IMG/VR virus record: IMGVR_UViG_3300030107_007542
Location: 1 to 30,956 of that record
DNA length: 30,956 bases
From: a virus
Direction: 5' to 3' (one strand)
Positions 20,749 to 28,781 of this stretch are shown here, in pieces. Each line of letters opens with the position of its first letter. Positions within the stretch are counted from its first letter, which is position 1. A program made the position numbers and the translations under genes. Below the pieces are notes generated by a model. The model was not told where the DNA came from. It was given only the letters and a program-made list of their open reading frames with translations, and did no database searches.

Positions 20749-20772
20749 ACGATCAGCCAATATCCTGATCGT
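20749..20772 (-). repeat. 8-bp perfect inverted repeat at end of tubulin-like gene
   Basis: ACGATCAG (20749-20756) and CTGATCGT (20765-20772) flank an 8-base loop. It overlaps the last codons of the tubulin-like gene, 27 bases before the SSB start. It is followed by TACTTTAA on the minus strand, too poor for a clear terminator. An RNA hairpin or an operator for SSB (gp32 is autoregulated in T4 through its leader RNA) are possible readings. Confidence 0.4.
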
Positions 20773-21604
20773 CTAAAAATTCTATATATGATTGTACCAT
20801 AGAGGAATACTGAATGCAATAACAATATTTCTGTTCGTAAGTGGTTTTAAAAACGCCGTATGAAATATTGACACCCTCATTAAGCCTCGACTTAACGAAG
20901 GTGGTAATTTTTTGGAATAGTGTTGTGTCTTCTTCAAGGTCCGCTTCATTAATACCATAATAGTATACCATGTCTCGCGGCTTTTTCAAGTCATAAAACC
21001 ACTTTTCCGTCTCTTCCTCCACGTCCAACACCCCCACAGTCGCGATACGACTTAGCTCTGAAGGTGTTATGAAATTACCGATAATTGGTTCGGAATTTTT
21101 AAAAACGTTAATCATGTGAAGGGTATTAACGAGGGCCTGATTGAGAACATCAAAGTATCCCATGATTGGCACCTCGCCAATCCCCTTCTCGATAAGTATA
21201 TTGTCCACCAGTATCATGCACTCAAGGAGCCCCGAGCGGGCATACTCTTGAAGTACATTTCGTACAACACGCTCCTGCATTTTTTGCGTCTCGCTTACCA
21301 GATCCAAGTCCGGCTGTACGTACAGTACGGTGATGCGGTTATTCTGAAGCTGCTCCAGAAGCCTTAGGATGCCACCGGAAATCTGTCCGCTTCCGCCCAC
21401 TACGACCACCACATCCTCGTTAGTAAACTTAAGCTTACGCTTTAACGAAGGAAAGTGCTGTTCATAGTCTTCATGGCTATCTCTCTTGCGAATTGTGATA
21501 TCAGCATCTTTGTGTATATCAATACCCCATGTTTCGTACTGAGGATACTTTGAAAACACCCTGGCTATCTGACAACCAGCTTTGCCGAGTCCCACAATCT
21601 TCAT
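20753..21604 (-). CDS. Divergent FtsZ/tubulin-superfamily protein, 283 aa
   Basis: The N-terminus MKIVGLGKAGCQIA matches the FtsZ/TubZ T1 loop (GVGGAGG). A second Gly-rich element VVVVVGGSGQISGG (residues 65-78) sits where the tubulin signature GGGTGSG (T4) lies. The next strand and helix (NRITVLYVQPDLDLVSETQKM) follow the FtsZ pattern V-VVTRPF-FEG--R, with LECMILVDNILIEK for the D-LIVIPNDRLLE segment, then a helix like the FtsZ core helix. T4 is eroded (GGSGQ) and the T7 loop (GNFITPSELSRI) lacks the usual catalytic Asp, so GTP hydrolysis may be lost or altered. It is shorter than FtsZ and PhuZ. GGAAGAG precedes ATG, which follows the upstream stop. It could form a filament, or have been repurposed. 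Fold assignment is by eye. Confidence 0.7.
   Translation of the reverse strand: MKIVGLGKAGCQIARVFSKYPQYETWGIDIHKDADITIRKRDSHEDYEQHFPSLKRKLKFTNEDVVVVVGGSGQISGGILRLLEQLQNNRITVLYVQPDLDLVSETQKMQERVVRNVLQEYARSGLLECMILVDNILIEKGIGEVPIMGYFDVLNQALVNTLHMINVFKNSEPIIGNFITPSELSRIATVGVLDVEEETEKWFYDLKKPRDMVYYYGINEADLEEDTTLFQKITTFVKSRLNEGVNISYGVFKTTYEQKYCYCIQYSSMVQSYIEFLDDQDIG
20791..20819 (-). promoter_or_regulatory. Candidate promoter upstream of SSB (weak -35)
   Basis: TTGCAT (20814-20819), 17-base spacer, TACAAT (20791-20796) on the minus strand in the 3' end of the tubulin-like gene. Only the -10 is strong. Confidence 0.4.
20962..20989 (-). promoter_or_regulatory. Candidate sigma-70 promoter inside tubulin-like gene
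   Basis: TTGAAA (20984-20989), 16-base spacer, TATACT (20962-20967) on the minus strand. It would drive SSB and the Hc1-like gene with a long leader. It is the only listed candidate whose spacer is not 17. Confidence 0.5.
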
Positions 21605-21925
21605 TTACTCTTCCGCCCATTCCAAAAGGTAACCCATGTCAAACGAGCCGCGCGTAATGCGCTTAGAAATCTGGGCTGCTTGAATCGAGGATTCACCTAG
21701 GGCCAGACGGGCACACAAAAAGTCAAGGATTTCCCGAATATCAGCCGCCTCTTCAACGCATGGCTCCTTCACAAACTCCTGCACCTCCTCGCGCAACTTC
21801 TTTAGCGCAAAGCGGGTGAGATCCTCGCCGCGGATCTGACGGACACTAAAGTCTTTCCCAGCATCCGTAATAATCTCTGGAATCCGGTCGCGGACAAGCT
21901 TATAATATAGCTTCTTCTGCTTCAT
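21605..21925 (-). CDS. MazG-like NTP pyrophosphohydrolase family protein, 106 aa
   Basis: The start KLYYKLVRDRIPEII is the signature of the all-alpha NTP pyrophosphatase subgroup annotated as phosphoribosyl-ATP pyrophosphohydrolase-like. The helical core shows KLREEVQEF and EEAADIREILDFL, i.e. E-E-x-x-E and E-x-x-D metal ligands. Expected role: hydrolysing a nucleoside triphosphate (house-cleaning or ppGpp/NTP pool modulation in phage). The start ATG overlaps the upstream stop (ATGA) with GGAG 8 bases before. A longer version from 22009 would read into the previous gene. Confidence 0.85.
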   Translation of the reverse strand: MKQKKLYYKLVRDRIPEIITDAGKDFSVRQIRGEDLTRFALKKLREEVQEFVKEPCVEEAADIREILDFLCARLALGESSIQAAQISKRITRGSFDMGYLLEWAEE

Positions 21926-22191
21926 CGTTGCTTCTCCACTAGGCTCAGTCCTCTCAAGCGGTTCTTCTGAGGTTGGACATCTTCTGAGTATGCCACGAGA
22001 TATCCCCACAGATCCGCCATTGTTAAATCTTCAATGTCGCAGTTGTATGAGATCGCAGCTCTCTCGATGGCTTGCATGAGTCCGTCGGACACGAGTCCCG
22101 CGGCGCCATCAATGGTATAGGGCTGATACTTGCTTTTTACTTCCGGCACATGATAGCGGGATAAGCTTAAGTCTGGTTTGTCATATTTCAT
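21922..22191 (-). CDS. Uncharacterised small protein, 89 aa
   Basis: Not recognised. Begins MKYDKPDLSLSRYHVPEVKS, has a helical acidic middle (AIERAAISYNCDIEDLTMADLWGYL), and ends basic (PQKNRLRGLSLVEKQR). It overlaps both the family A polymerase (ATGA at 22188-22191) and the MazG-like gene (ATGA at 21922-21925), so it is translated in a coupled row. A consensus promoter lies 60 bases ahead, inside the polymerase gene. A DNA polymerase accessory role would fit position only. Confidence 0.7.
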   Translation of the reverse strand: MKYDKPDLSLSRYHVPEVKSKYQPYTIDGAAGLVSDGLMQAIERAAISYNCDIEDLTMADLWGYLVAYSEDVQPQKNRLRGLSLVEKQR

Positions 22192-23387
22192 AATTTTAAT
22201 TCCTTCATTGCTCCGAGGTTCCTTCCAGCGGAGACATTAACCTTGAACATATTATAACGTGTCTTCTTGAACGTGTCAAGTAAATTTAATATTTCGTAGC
22301 GATCCTCTTCAGCGAGGTCGATGTACACAGCGTCGTGAATAAGAAATGCGATGTGGCTTTTTCTCCCCTTCAAAAGCTCGTAGACTTTATAAGCCTGCTC
22401 GTGCACCATATCGATTGTGGTGCTTTGAACGATGTAATTAAGAGCATGATGCTCGTCTACGTTCTCTATTATTCTACCATAATCTGTCGTAATTTTACAG
22501 CCATCCCAGTACTTATTTCTCACTAAATTTTTGTTATAAAGACGCTCTAACTGCTTGTTTTCCTTATTAGAATAGAGCCACGCGAACGTCTTTACTTTGG
22601 CCTCTTCTCGCGTCAGCCCCCCCTCAAAAATGTTCTTCACATTCCAATCATGAATGTCGTTTGAAGGCTGGGTCACTCCGGCGAGGGCCAGCAGCACTCG
22701 AAGCTCAGCGGCATTAAAATCTAATTCCAGAAACCAATCATTTTGAGCTACCACGCACGGGCGAAACTCTTTATTCATGGTAAGAATTGGGAAACTGTTT
22801 GCATTGGCAGCTAACCTACCTGTAACTGTGCCCCATGGGTTATAATCACACACGGGCCGCACAGTTTGCAATGTGCGTAAAAAGTTCTTTCCCCTAACTG
22901 AGCCCAATAAGTGGTTTATGGGAGTGATGTCCAGACTGAGGGGCCTTTCTTTTATGTCTGCTAACATCTCAACCAGCCGATACATTCCGTCATAATTTGC
23001 AGGCCGCGCACAGGTGTCTAGGACATGAGCGGTTATCTTATTTTTGGCATGCAAATATTGAAAGAGAAAATATTCGGGAATAAGGTCGTACAAGCAATTT
23101 TCAGACAACGCTATTTGGGAAGTAGTAAAAGCCTTAAGGCACGACTTCAAAGTTTTCTTAATCTGATCCCATTCCTCTCGCAAACGAGGGGGACACGCTT
23201 CAGTCAACGTTGCTCCTTGGGCATAAATTTGACCCAACTCATACAGATGCCCCGGGAGGCGCGTGCTGTACTCCCAAGTCTGTCCCGACATCGGAAGGGC
23301 GCCCGTACCGTTAATAAAATTATCTACATAGTACCCAGCACATTCGGCCTTGGTGTCGAGAAGTTGAAACAAAGGTGCTTCAGTCAT
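22188..23387 (-). CDS. Short family A DNA polymerase (PolA-like), 399 aa
   Basis: Only the polymerase module is present; there is no 5'-nuclease and no 3'-5' exonuclease domain. Motif A region: GTVTGRLAANANSFPILT, followed by ELDFNAAELRVLLALAG (aspartate in the D-F-x-x-x-E-L-R pattern). Motif B: REEAKVKTFAWLYS, keeping R, K, F and Y of the R-x3-K-x3-F-x3-YG helix but with Ser for the last Gly. Motif C: FLIHDAVYIDL, where the usual HDE is HDA; the key Asp remains. I start at the ATG at 23387 (MTEAPLF), because it is 6 bases after the -10 box; a TTG further up (23405) would fall in the promoter. Perhaps a gap-filling or repair polymerase beside DnaE. Confidence 0.88.
   Translation of the reverse strand: MTEAPLFQLLDTKAECAGYYVDNFINGTGALPMSGQTWEYSTRLPGHLYELGQIYAQGATLTEACPPRLREEWDQIKKTLKSCLKAFTTSQIALSENCLYDLIPEYFLFQYLHAKNKITAHVLDTCARPANYDGMYRLVEMLADIKERPLSLDITPINHLLGSVRGKNFLRTLQTVRPVCDYNPWGTVTGRLAANANSFPILTMNKEFRPCVVAQNDWFLELDFNAAELRVLLALAGVTQPSNDIHDWNVKNIFEGGLTREEAKVKTFAWLYSNKENKQLERLYNKNLVRNKYWDGCKITTDYGRIIENVDEHHALNYIVQSTTIDMVHEQAYKVYELLKGRKSHIAFLIHDAVYIDLAEEDRYEILNLLDTFKKTRYNMFKVNVSAGRNLGAMKELKL
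22251..22279 (-). promoter_or_regulatory. Perfect-consensus sigma-70 promoter inside polymerase gene
   Basis: TTGACA (22274-22279), 17-base spacer, TATAAT (22251-22256) on the minus strand: both hexamers are exact. It should drive the 89-residue gene, MazG-like and tubulin-like genes. Confidence 0.92.
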
Positions 23388-23393
23388 AGAACA

Positions 23394-23422
23394 AGGATAT
23401 CTCAAATAAAAAAGAAAGTCAA
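23394..23422 (-). promoter_or_regulatory. Sigma-70 promoter for leaderless polymerase gene
   Basis: TTGACT (23417-23422), 17-base spacer, TATCCT (23394-23399) on the minus strand, six bases before the ATG at 23387. It lies in the short gap after the 439-residue gene and marks the change from virion genes to replication genes. Confidence 0.75.
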
Positions 23423-23423
23423 C

Positions 23424-24743
23424 CTATTTTTTAAAGGCTTTATTGGGGCTTCGGTGGGCGCCGGAAGTCTTGGATTTCCTAGGCGATACTCCTGTAAGTT
23501 GAGATATGTTCTCTGGATAAATAAACTTTCTGTACCGGTAGTTTACCTCGCGGGCAACCCGCTGAAAAGGAGTCAATGGACTATCCGGCATTTTTAAAGT
23601 ATACAAATTATAAACCATGCGTTTAAGGCGCGCAACCTGGTCAGGTGTGTAGCCGTTGCGCGACTCCAGCTGCCGCAAATCAATATAAAGATCTATTAAA
23701 AATTGAGGATCCAATTCCGCCAGGAGGCCCTCCTTATCGTACTTCTGGCGCTCTTCGGTATGGTAACAGAATGTGCCATCATCAGAAATATGCTCTATCT
23801 GATAGAGCGGCGACGAGGCGACCAACAACCGATACGCCTCAACAAACATATTAGACAAATCCTCAATATCACCTCGGTACGTAGGAGTGTAATAAACATC
23901 AAAAAAGTTATCCCGCGTGATCGGGTCACCCGTTGTTCCCACTACATAATTGTCCACATGAACCATTATAGCTGGCGAAAATAGGTCCGCTGTTAAAATC
24001 CAAGGCTGGTTCTTATCTACCACAAACCCATACTTTTTGGCTGCGCGACTATAAAAAGTAAAATTAGGATCATTAATAAACTTTTCATATTTAATTTTGT
24101 CATCTGCTGCATCCGCATTAGCAATTGCAATTGAAAGACCACTACAGAGGGGGTCCATACCGTACGTCAGAACGTAAGAAGTCTTAGTTATGGGAAACAG
24201 TGAAACAAGGCCTTTTAAATAAGCACTATAATATTTAACAAACGTTTGAAAGTTGTTAATGGGCGCCGCTACAGGCGCCTGGAAAGATTCAGCGAAGTGC
24301 TCGCTCAGGGCAGCATGAAATTCTCGGTACTGCTGTGTCGGATCGCGATAGGCTCGGCGCGGAGTAGGCTTAATAAGGTCTGGATTTCCTTCTGTGGTAA
24401 CCGCCCGGACCATGACCGCGTTGGCCATGTGGTCGGCGAACTTTGCGTATGCATCACTGACGAAATTTAGTGCAAAAAGGGGCTCTTTAGCATTGGGGAG
24501 CTGGACCAAATCGCTGGTTTTAGGAATAATAGTATTTTGTCTGCTATCGACGCGTCCGAACAAGTTTCGTTTATACCAAGTGTCGAGAGGGCGCGCAGCG
24601 AAAGGAGGCTTGGGATATATACGTTCTTTATACAGAGACCTCTGAAACATGGCCGCAAAGGACGAAAGGCCATTGGCCCCCTCTGGGTCCTGCAGGTCGG
24701 CGAGACTGAAGACGAAACCGTTTTTATTGCGTATCTGTGTCAT
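23424..24743 (-). CDS. Probable virion protein, 439 aa
   Basis: Not recognised. Soluble, with many aromatic residues (TWYKRNLFGRV, FYSRAAKKYGF, VEAYRLLVASSPLY) and a very basic C-terminus (PRKSKTSGAHRSPNKAFKK). There is no signal peptide, membrane segment or catalytic motif. It overlaps the 1344-residue gene by ATGA and is the last gene of the tail module, so a baseplate, tail or fibre-attachment component is the likely role. GAGG precedes the ATG. Confidence 0.7.
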   Translation of the reverse strand: MTQIRNKNGFVFSLADLQDPEGANGLSSFAAMFQRSLYKERIYPKPPFAARPLDTWYKRNLFGRVDSRQNTIIPKTSDLVQLPNAKEPLFALNFVSDAYAKFADHMANAVMVRAVTTEGNPDLIKPTPRRAYRDPTQQYREFHAALSEHFAESFQAPVAAPINNFQTFVKYYSAYLKGLVSLFPITKTSYVLTYGMDPLCSGLSIAIANADAADDKIKYEKFINDPNFTFYSRAAKKYGFVVDKNQPWILTADLFSPAIMVHVDNYVVGTTGDPITRDNFFDVYYTPTYRGDIEDLSNMFVEAYRLLVASSPLYQIEHISDDGTFCYHTEERQKYDKEGLLAELDPQFLIDLYIDLRQLESRNGYTPDQVARLKRMVYNLYTLKMPDSPLTPFQRVAREVNYRYRKFIYPENISQLTGVSPRKSKTSGAHRSPNKAFKK

Positions 24744-27700
24744 GGCTCTACCTCATCCTCTTCTCCCGGGAAGGAAGTGCCAGGGCCCTCTGTTGCGTCC
24801 CAATCGATATCCTCATCGGCAAGCTCGCCGCAGAAGTCATCAGGGTGTGCCTCAGGAGGAGGCTCTCGTGGAATCGGGGGGCGCCCATTGATAGATACAA
24901 TTTTGTCATCGTCAGCAGTGTCAAAAGAACTCATCTCTTGCATTGCTTCAACGGTGGTAGTAAAGCCTGCAGGGGAGACCTCATTTCTAACAGCGTTCAC
25001 TAAGAAATAGCCGCCCAAACCAATAAGGCGCGCGATATTGGGAATACCTCCTAGGGCTCGCGAGGAGCCAGCACCGATAGCAATGGGATCGATATAAACA
25101 TAAGTGCCATTTTTGTGGAGAGTGTTGCCAATCATGTCCATGTTGACAGTATACAGCTCTTTGAGCTGTTGGGCGCCTAAAGCGCCATCTTTTGAGATGC
25201 GCGCCTCACGATAAAAGGGCATATCCTGGCGCTGAAAATTGATTTCTTTTGCCAAGCCACAACGACCACCCAAATAATAGTGGTAAATGCCTTCCTGCAA
25301 ATCGGAAATACGGTCACCTGCCCGGGGGCGTGAGTCAACCGAATATATAACAGCTGTAGGAATTGAGGGTCCTTCTTTGCTTTGAAAGGATAGGCGCGCG
25401 CGATCGCGTGCTTGAGCATTTCGCGCCGAGTGTGCCATTTGATCGAGTGTTGCCGAGCAGCCCCGATAACTATTGACCATTTGGAAATTAGATGAGTTAA
25501 AAGTAAGCCTAAATTTAAATATATCTTCGAAGCAGACACTGCTATACGCCTCTGTTATTAGTGCGCTGCACATATCTTTAATAAAGTCTAATAACTTGTA
25601 TGACTCTACCTTCTTTTTAATAATATTGGTCACAAACCATTCATTAAACTTATCCAATGAAATCGGAATGCTTCCAATATTCATATATTCCCAAATTCCA
25701 GAAACTTTACGCACCCGGAAAGGGTCAATCTGGGACAAATGTCGAATCACTTTCTGCTTACCGGCTGGGGCGCCTGGGCAAAAGTACTTAATACTTTTAA
25801 TCTGATACGCCAGCAAAGGATTTATCATTTCTACGTTGCCCAGCACCACCTGCATAGGGGGAGTCCCACTTTCATCTTTCTCTATCAGGTGAGGTAGGCG
25901 GCTGACCAACAAAGCATCAATAAGATCTCCCAGATACATAAAAGGAATAGTAGTCATCCCGGGATCAGTAGCCACGATACCTACATTATCGGCCAGTTGT
26001 TTAAGTCGCGTGTTATCTTCTTGTTGTTTGTCGGCCGCAAGGGCATTGGTGGCGTCGTTGACCTCTAAGTCGCTCGATGTCTGTGCTTTGGTGGTTTGGG
26101 CTTTACTCGCCATCGTAAACTTTCTCTCCAGCTGGACTTTAGCCGCCTCGGCGCGTTCTTCGGGATCCATTTTCCCAAGAGGATTAAGCAACTCTTTAGT
26201 AGGTACTGGGACTGCTCGAACTTTATTGTGCTTTTGGAGTGAGCGCAGGAACTCTTTATATTTGGCAGCCCGGCTTTTCTGCATTAAAACAACTTGCTTT
26301 AATAATAAAGCTTCTTGCTTTTTTTGATACTCGGTTTCTTTGCCCGGGGGAAGGGTGTCACCTCCAGCAGCCAGAAGAGCCGCATTGTGGTCCTCTTCCA
26401 GTTCCGCAAGCTCGTCATCGATTGCAGCAACCGCATCTTCATGTATATCCTTCCCCACAAAAATATCGGCCACTGGGCTACGAGTCAGGCCCGACATTGA
26501 GGCCTGATAATCAATCACCAGTTCGAGGGTTCCATCCTGTTGAAAATTTATGGCATGGCTAACAATCTGAAGAAAGAGTGCTTTACGCGATGCGTCGATG
26601 GCAGCCTTAATATGCTCTAAGTCTTTGGTAGTGTAGCCCGGAATATTCATGTTGGTGAAACCAGGAGGCGTAGACCACCCAGCTATAACCTTAATACGAA
26701 AATTCTCCCCCTTATACTCATTGCTCAGTACATCCTCACAGGGTGCCTTACCATCGCCCGGATCTGATGAGTTGGCCATTTCTGATGTTGGACGTCCTTG
26801 AATTCCGGAGCCGATTATGAGGTCCAAATAGCCGGCTTGGCCAGGAATACCGGCAGCGAATTCTCCAGGCTTATCAGGCCTTTCATTGTGGCGAAATAAA
26901 TCATAAACACTCTGAAAATGCATCGTTAGCTGCGCGCTGATCATGTTATCAACTTCTGCCGGCTGTGTGCCATCGAGGCTCCACGTAAAAGAGGTCATAC
27001 CCGCACCACCTATGCGTCCATACGAGCCGGCGGTAATTTCATTAACATCTCTCTCATCAAGAAAATTACTAAAAGGAATCCGATTTTCAGAAATCGGGGT
27101 TAGACTCGGCTTGCCGTCTGGTGTTTTAAGATAATTGACACGATATAATTCAAAATGAGGAGTCATCAGCGCCCACAAATCAGGGCACATATTCTGTAGC
27201 GTATAGGCTTCCGAGTCTGGGCCTCCTTGGGTGGGAGGCCATACGCCCCCCTTGCCCGGTTGTGGGGCCCCATGATTTAATTTAGAAACGATGTTCCCTG
27301 GTTGTCCGGACTGAATCACCCCTACGTTTTCATAAGTTGTGGTTTCGCGAAGGGCTGCTAGCTGTTGAATATGTTCCAGCAAATAACACTGCACGTTCAT
27401 GGCATGTACTTCGCCCTTTTTCAGCTTCCGCTTGCCAACATTGCGGGGAGGCGGAGGGGTGTAAGAGCGCGGGGAACCACCACCAGGAGTAGGAACAGTT
27501 GGTCCGGGAGGAGTTGGGTCCTGCGCCCCCCATAAAATTTCATACATAATCTGGTCATACCAGCTTTTGCCTGTAGATGTTTTCCACTTACTGCGGCCTA
27601 TAGCCAGAAACATTTCTCGTAAAGCTACCGTAAGGGTCTGGGGGGCCGTGGCTTGAACATGACCTGCTAGCTCCCACAATGAATTTCGAATGTCTGCGTT

Positions 27701-28774
27701 GGCCACCTTTGTGATGGGCGATGTTTTTCCCAGATCGGAGTCTTGGTACGCGGTGAGATTGAGTTCGCCTCGGGCCACGCCGATGCCTGACCAGTTGTTG
27801 CACTTCGTCCACAAAGGCTGGAAGGCGTCTTCGGCGATGCTGTCCGACGTCATATTGCCCAATTCCATAGGATTCCCCACAACTAGCGAAGATGGTCTGC
27901 GGCCTCCTGCGGGTCGGAAATTGCCAACATTCTCGTTAATCACATAGCGAGACTTATATGACTCTCGGTGCTCGCGACCAAAATTGCTGTCGAGTATTTT
28001 ATGGTTTGAGCCGGCAATGCTGTTTTCATAATCTTTCTGTATGACTACACCGTAGGCGAATTCGTTGCTGTTCGGTAAAAGAGCCATCATCGGTACTGTG
28101 TACGCCAAGGGAACAATGTGCTTTTGCTCTTGCCAGCTCATCTCATACACTGTCTCAAGAGTTTTAAAAACCGAATCTACACCGGATCCTCCCGCATTCA
28201 TAATGGTTGACATAAGTACATTAAACGACCGGGGCTTATATACGGGCGATCCATTGATTCCCCAGAACTTAAATTTTTCAGATATAAGCCACAGGCCCGG
28301 CTGTCCTGCTGGCATCTCCATAAACGTTTTAAGGATGGGCTCCATTGTTCTAAACTTGTATCGCTTAGTCCAACCATGAACAAACATTTGTTTGTGTATG
28401 GTGCCGCCGGCGGCAATCTGCGCGTCGGTGAGTTCTGCTGCGTCTTGCCAAAAACTATATTCTCCTTTGCCACTGAGAAATCCTTGACGTACACGGTCAT
28501 ATGCATTTTGAGGTTGCTGCTGTGCGCCGATATTTGTTTGCTCCACAGGGGGCGCAGAGCCAGATTCATGTTCTTGATTAAGTTGGGGGGTGGGAATTTT
28601 AAATTCCGTCTCTTTTTCGAGAGCTTTCTTGTAATTCCAGTCTGCATTGCTGCCGTCTTTGCGCGTACCTTTAGGTTTACTCATATCATGGACAACCGCG
28701 TACAGCGCGCAGGCACGCATAAACTTCTGGGTGTACCAGTCTTTATATTGTTTTTCCCAATTTGTGGAGGTCAT
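24740..28774 (-). CDS. Large tail/baseplate-associated protein, 1344 aa
   Basis: The largest gene in the window; family not recognised. Polar throughout. A Pro/Gly-rich linker near residues 420-440 (PGPTVPTPGGG, then YTPPPPRN) separates two blocks. A charged helical stretch near residues 760-860 (AAIDDELAELEEDHNAALL, EYQKKQEALLLKQVVLMQKS, AKYKEFLRSLQKHNK) is likely coiled coil. The last ~20 residues are strongly acidic (LADEDIDWDATEGPGTSF). It lies between the gp53-like wedge protein and the 439-residue protein, where myophages place baseplate or hub proteins. The ribosome site TGAGG is somewhat distant. Role inferred from position only. Confidence 0.72.
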   Translation of the reverse strand: MTSTNWEKQYKDWYTQKFMRACALYAVVHDMSKPKGTRKDGSNADWNYKKALEKETEFKIPTPQLNQEHESGSAPPVEQTNIGAQQQPQNAYDRVRQGFLSGKGEYSFWQDAAELTDAQIAAGGTIHKQMFVHGWTKRYKFRTMEPILKTFMEMPAGQPGLWLISEKFKFWGINGSPVYKPRSFNVLMSTIMNAGGSGVDSVFKTLETVYEMSWQEQKHIVPLAYTVPMMALLPNSNEFAYGVVIQKDYENSIAGSNHKILDSNFGREHRESYKSRYVINENVGNFRPAGGRRPSSLVVGNPMELGNMTSDSIAEDAFQPLWTKCNNWSGIGVARGELNLTAYQDSDLGKTSPITKVANADIRNSLWELAGHVQATAPQTLTVALREMFLAIGRSKWKTSTGKSWYDQIMYEILWGAQDPTPPGPTVPTPGGGSPRSYTPPPPRNVGKRKLKKGEVHAMNVQCYLLEHIQQLAALRETTTYENVGVIQSGQPGNIVSKLNHGAPQPGKGGVWPPTQGGPDSEAYTLQNMCPDLWALMTPHFELYRVNYLKTPDGKPSLTPISENRIPFSNFLDERDVNEITAGSYGRIGGAGMTSFTWSLDGTQPAEVDNMISAQLTMHFQSVYDLFRHNERPDKPGEFAAGIPGQAGYLDLIIGSGIQGRPTSEMANSSDPGDGKAPCEDVLSNEYKGENFRIKVIAGWSTPPGFTNMNIPGYTTKDLEHIKAAIDASRKALFLQIVSHAINFQQDGTLELVIDYQASMSGLTRSPVADIFVGKDIHEDAVAAIDDELAELEEDHNAALLAAGGDTLPPGKETEYQKKQEALLLKQVVLMQKSRAAKYKEFLRSLQKHNKVRAVPVPTKELLNPLGKMDPEERAEAAKVQLERKFTMASKAQTTKAQTSSDLEVNDATNALAADKQQEDNTRLKQLADNVGIVATDPGMTTIPFMYLGDLIDALLVSRLPHLIEKDESGTPPMQVVLGNVEMINPLLAYQIKSIKYFCPGAPAGKQKVIRHLSQIDPFRVRKVSGIWEYMNIGSIPISLDKFNEWFVTNIIKKKVESYKLLDFIKDMCSALITEAYSSVCFEDIFKFRLTFNSSNFQMVNSYRGCSATLDQMAHSARNAQARDRARLSFQSKEGPSIPTAVIYSVDSRPRAGDRISDLQEGIYHYYLGGRCGLAKEINFQRQDMPFYREARISKDGALGAQQLKELYTVNMDMIGNTLHKNGTYVYIDPIAIGAGSSRALGGIPNIARLIGLGGYFLVNAVRNEVSPAGFTTTVEAMQEMSSFDTADDDKIVSINGRPPIPREPPPEAHPDDFCGELADEDIDWDATEGPGTSFPGEEDEVEP

Positions 28775-28781
28775 CGTCCGT

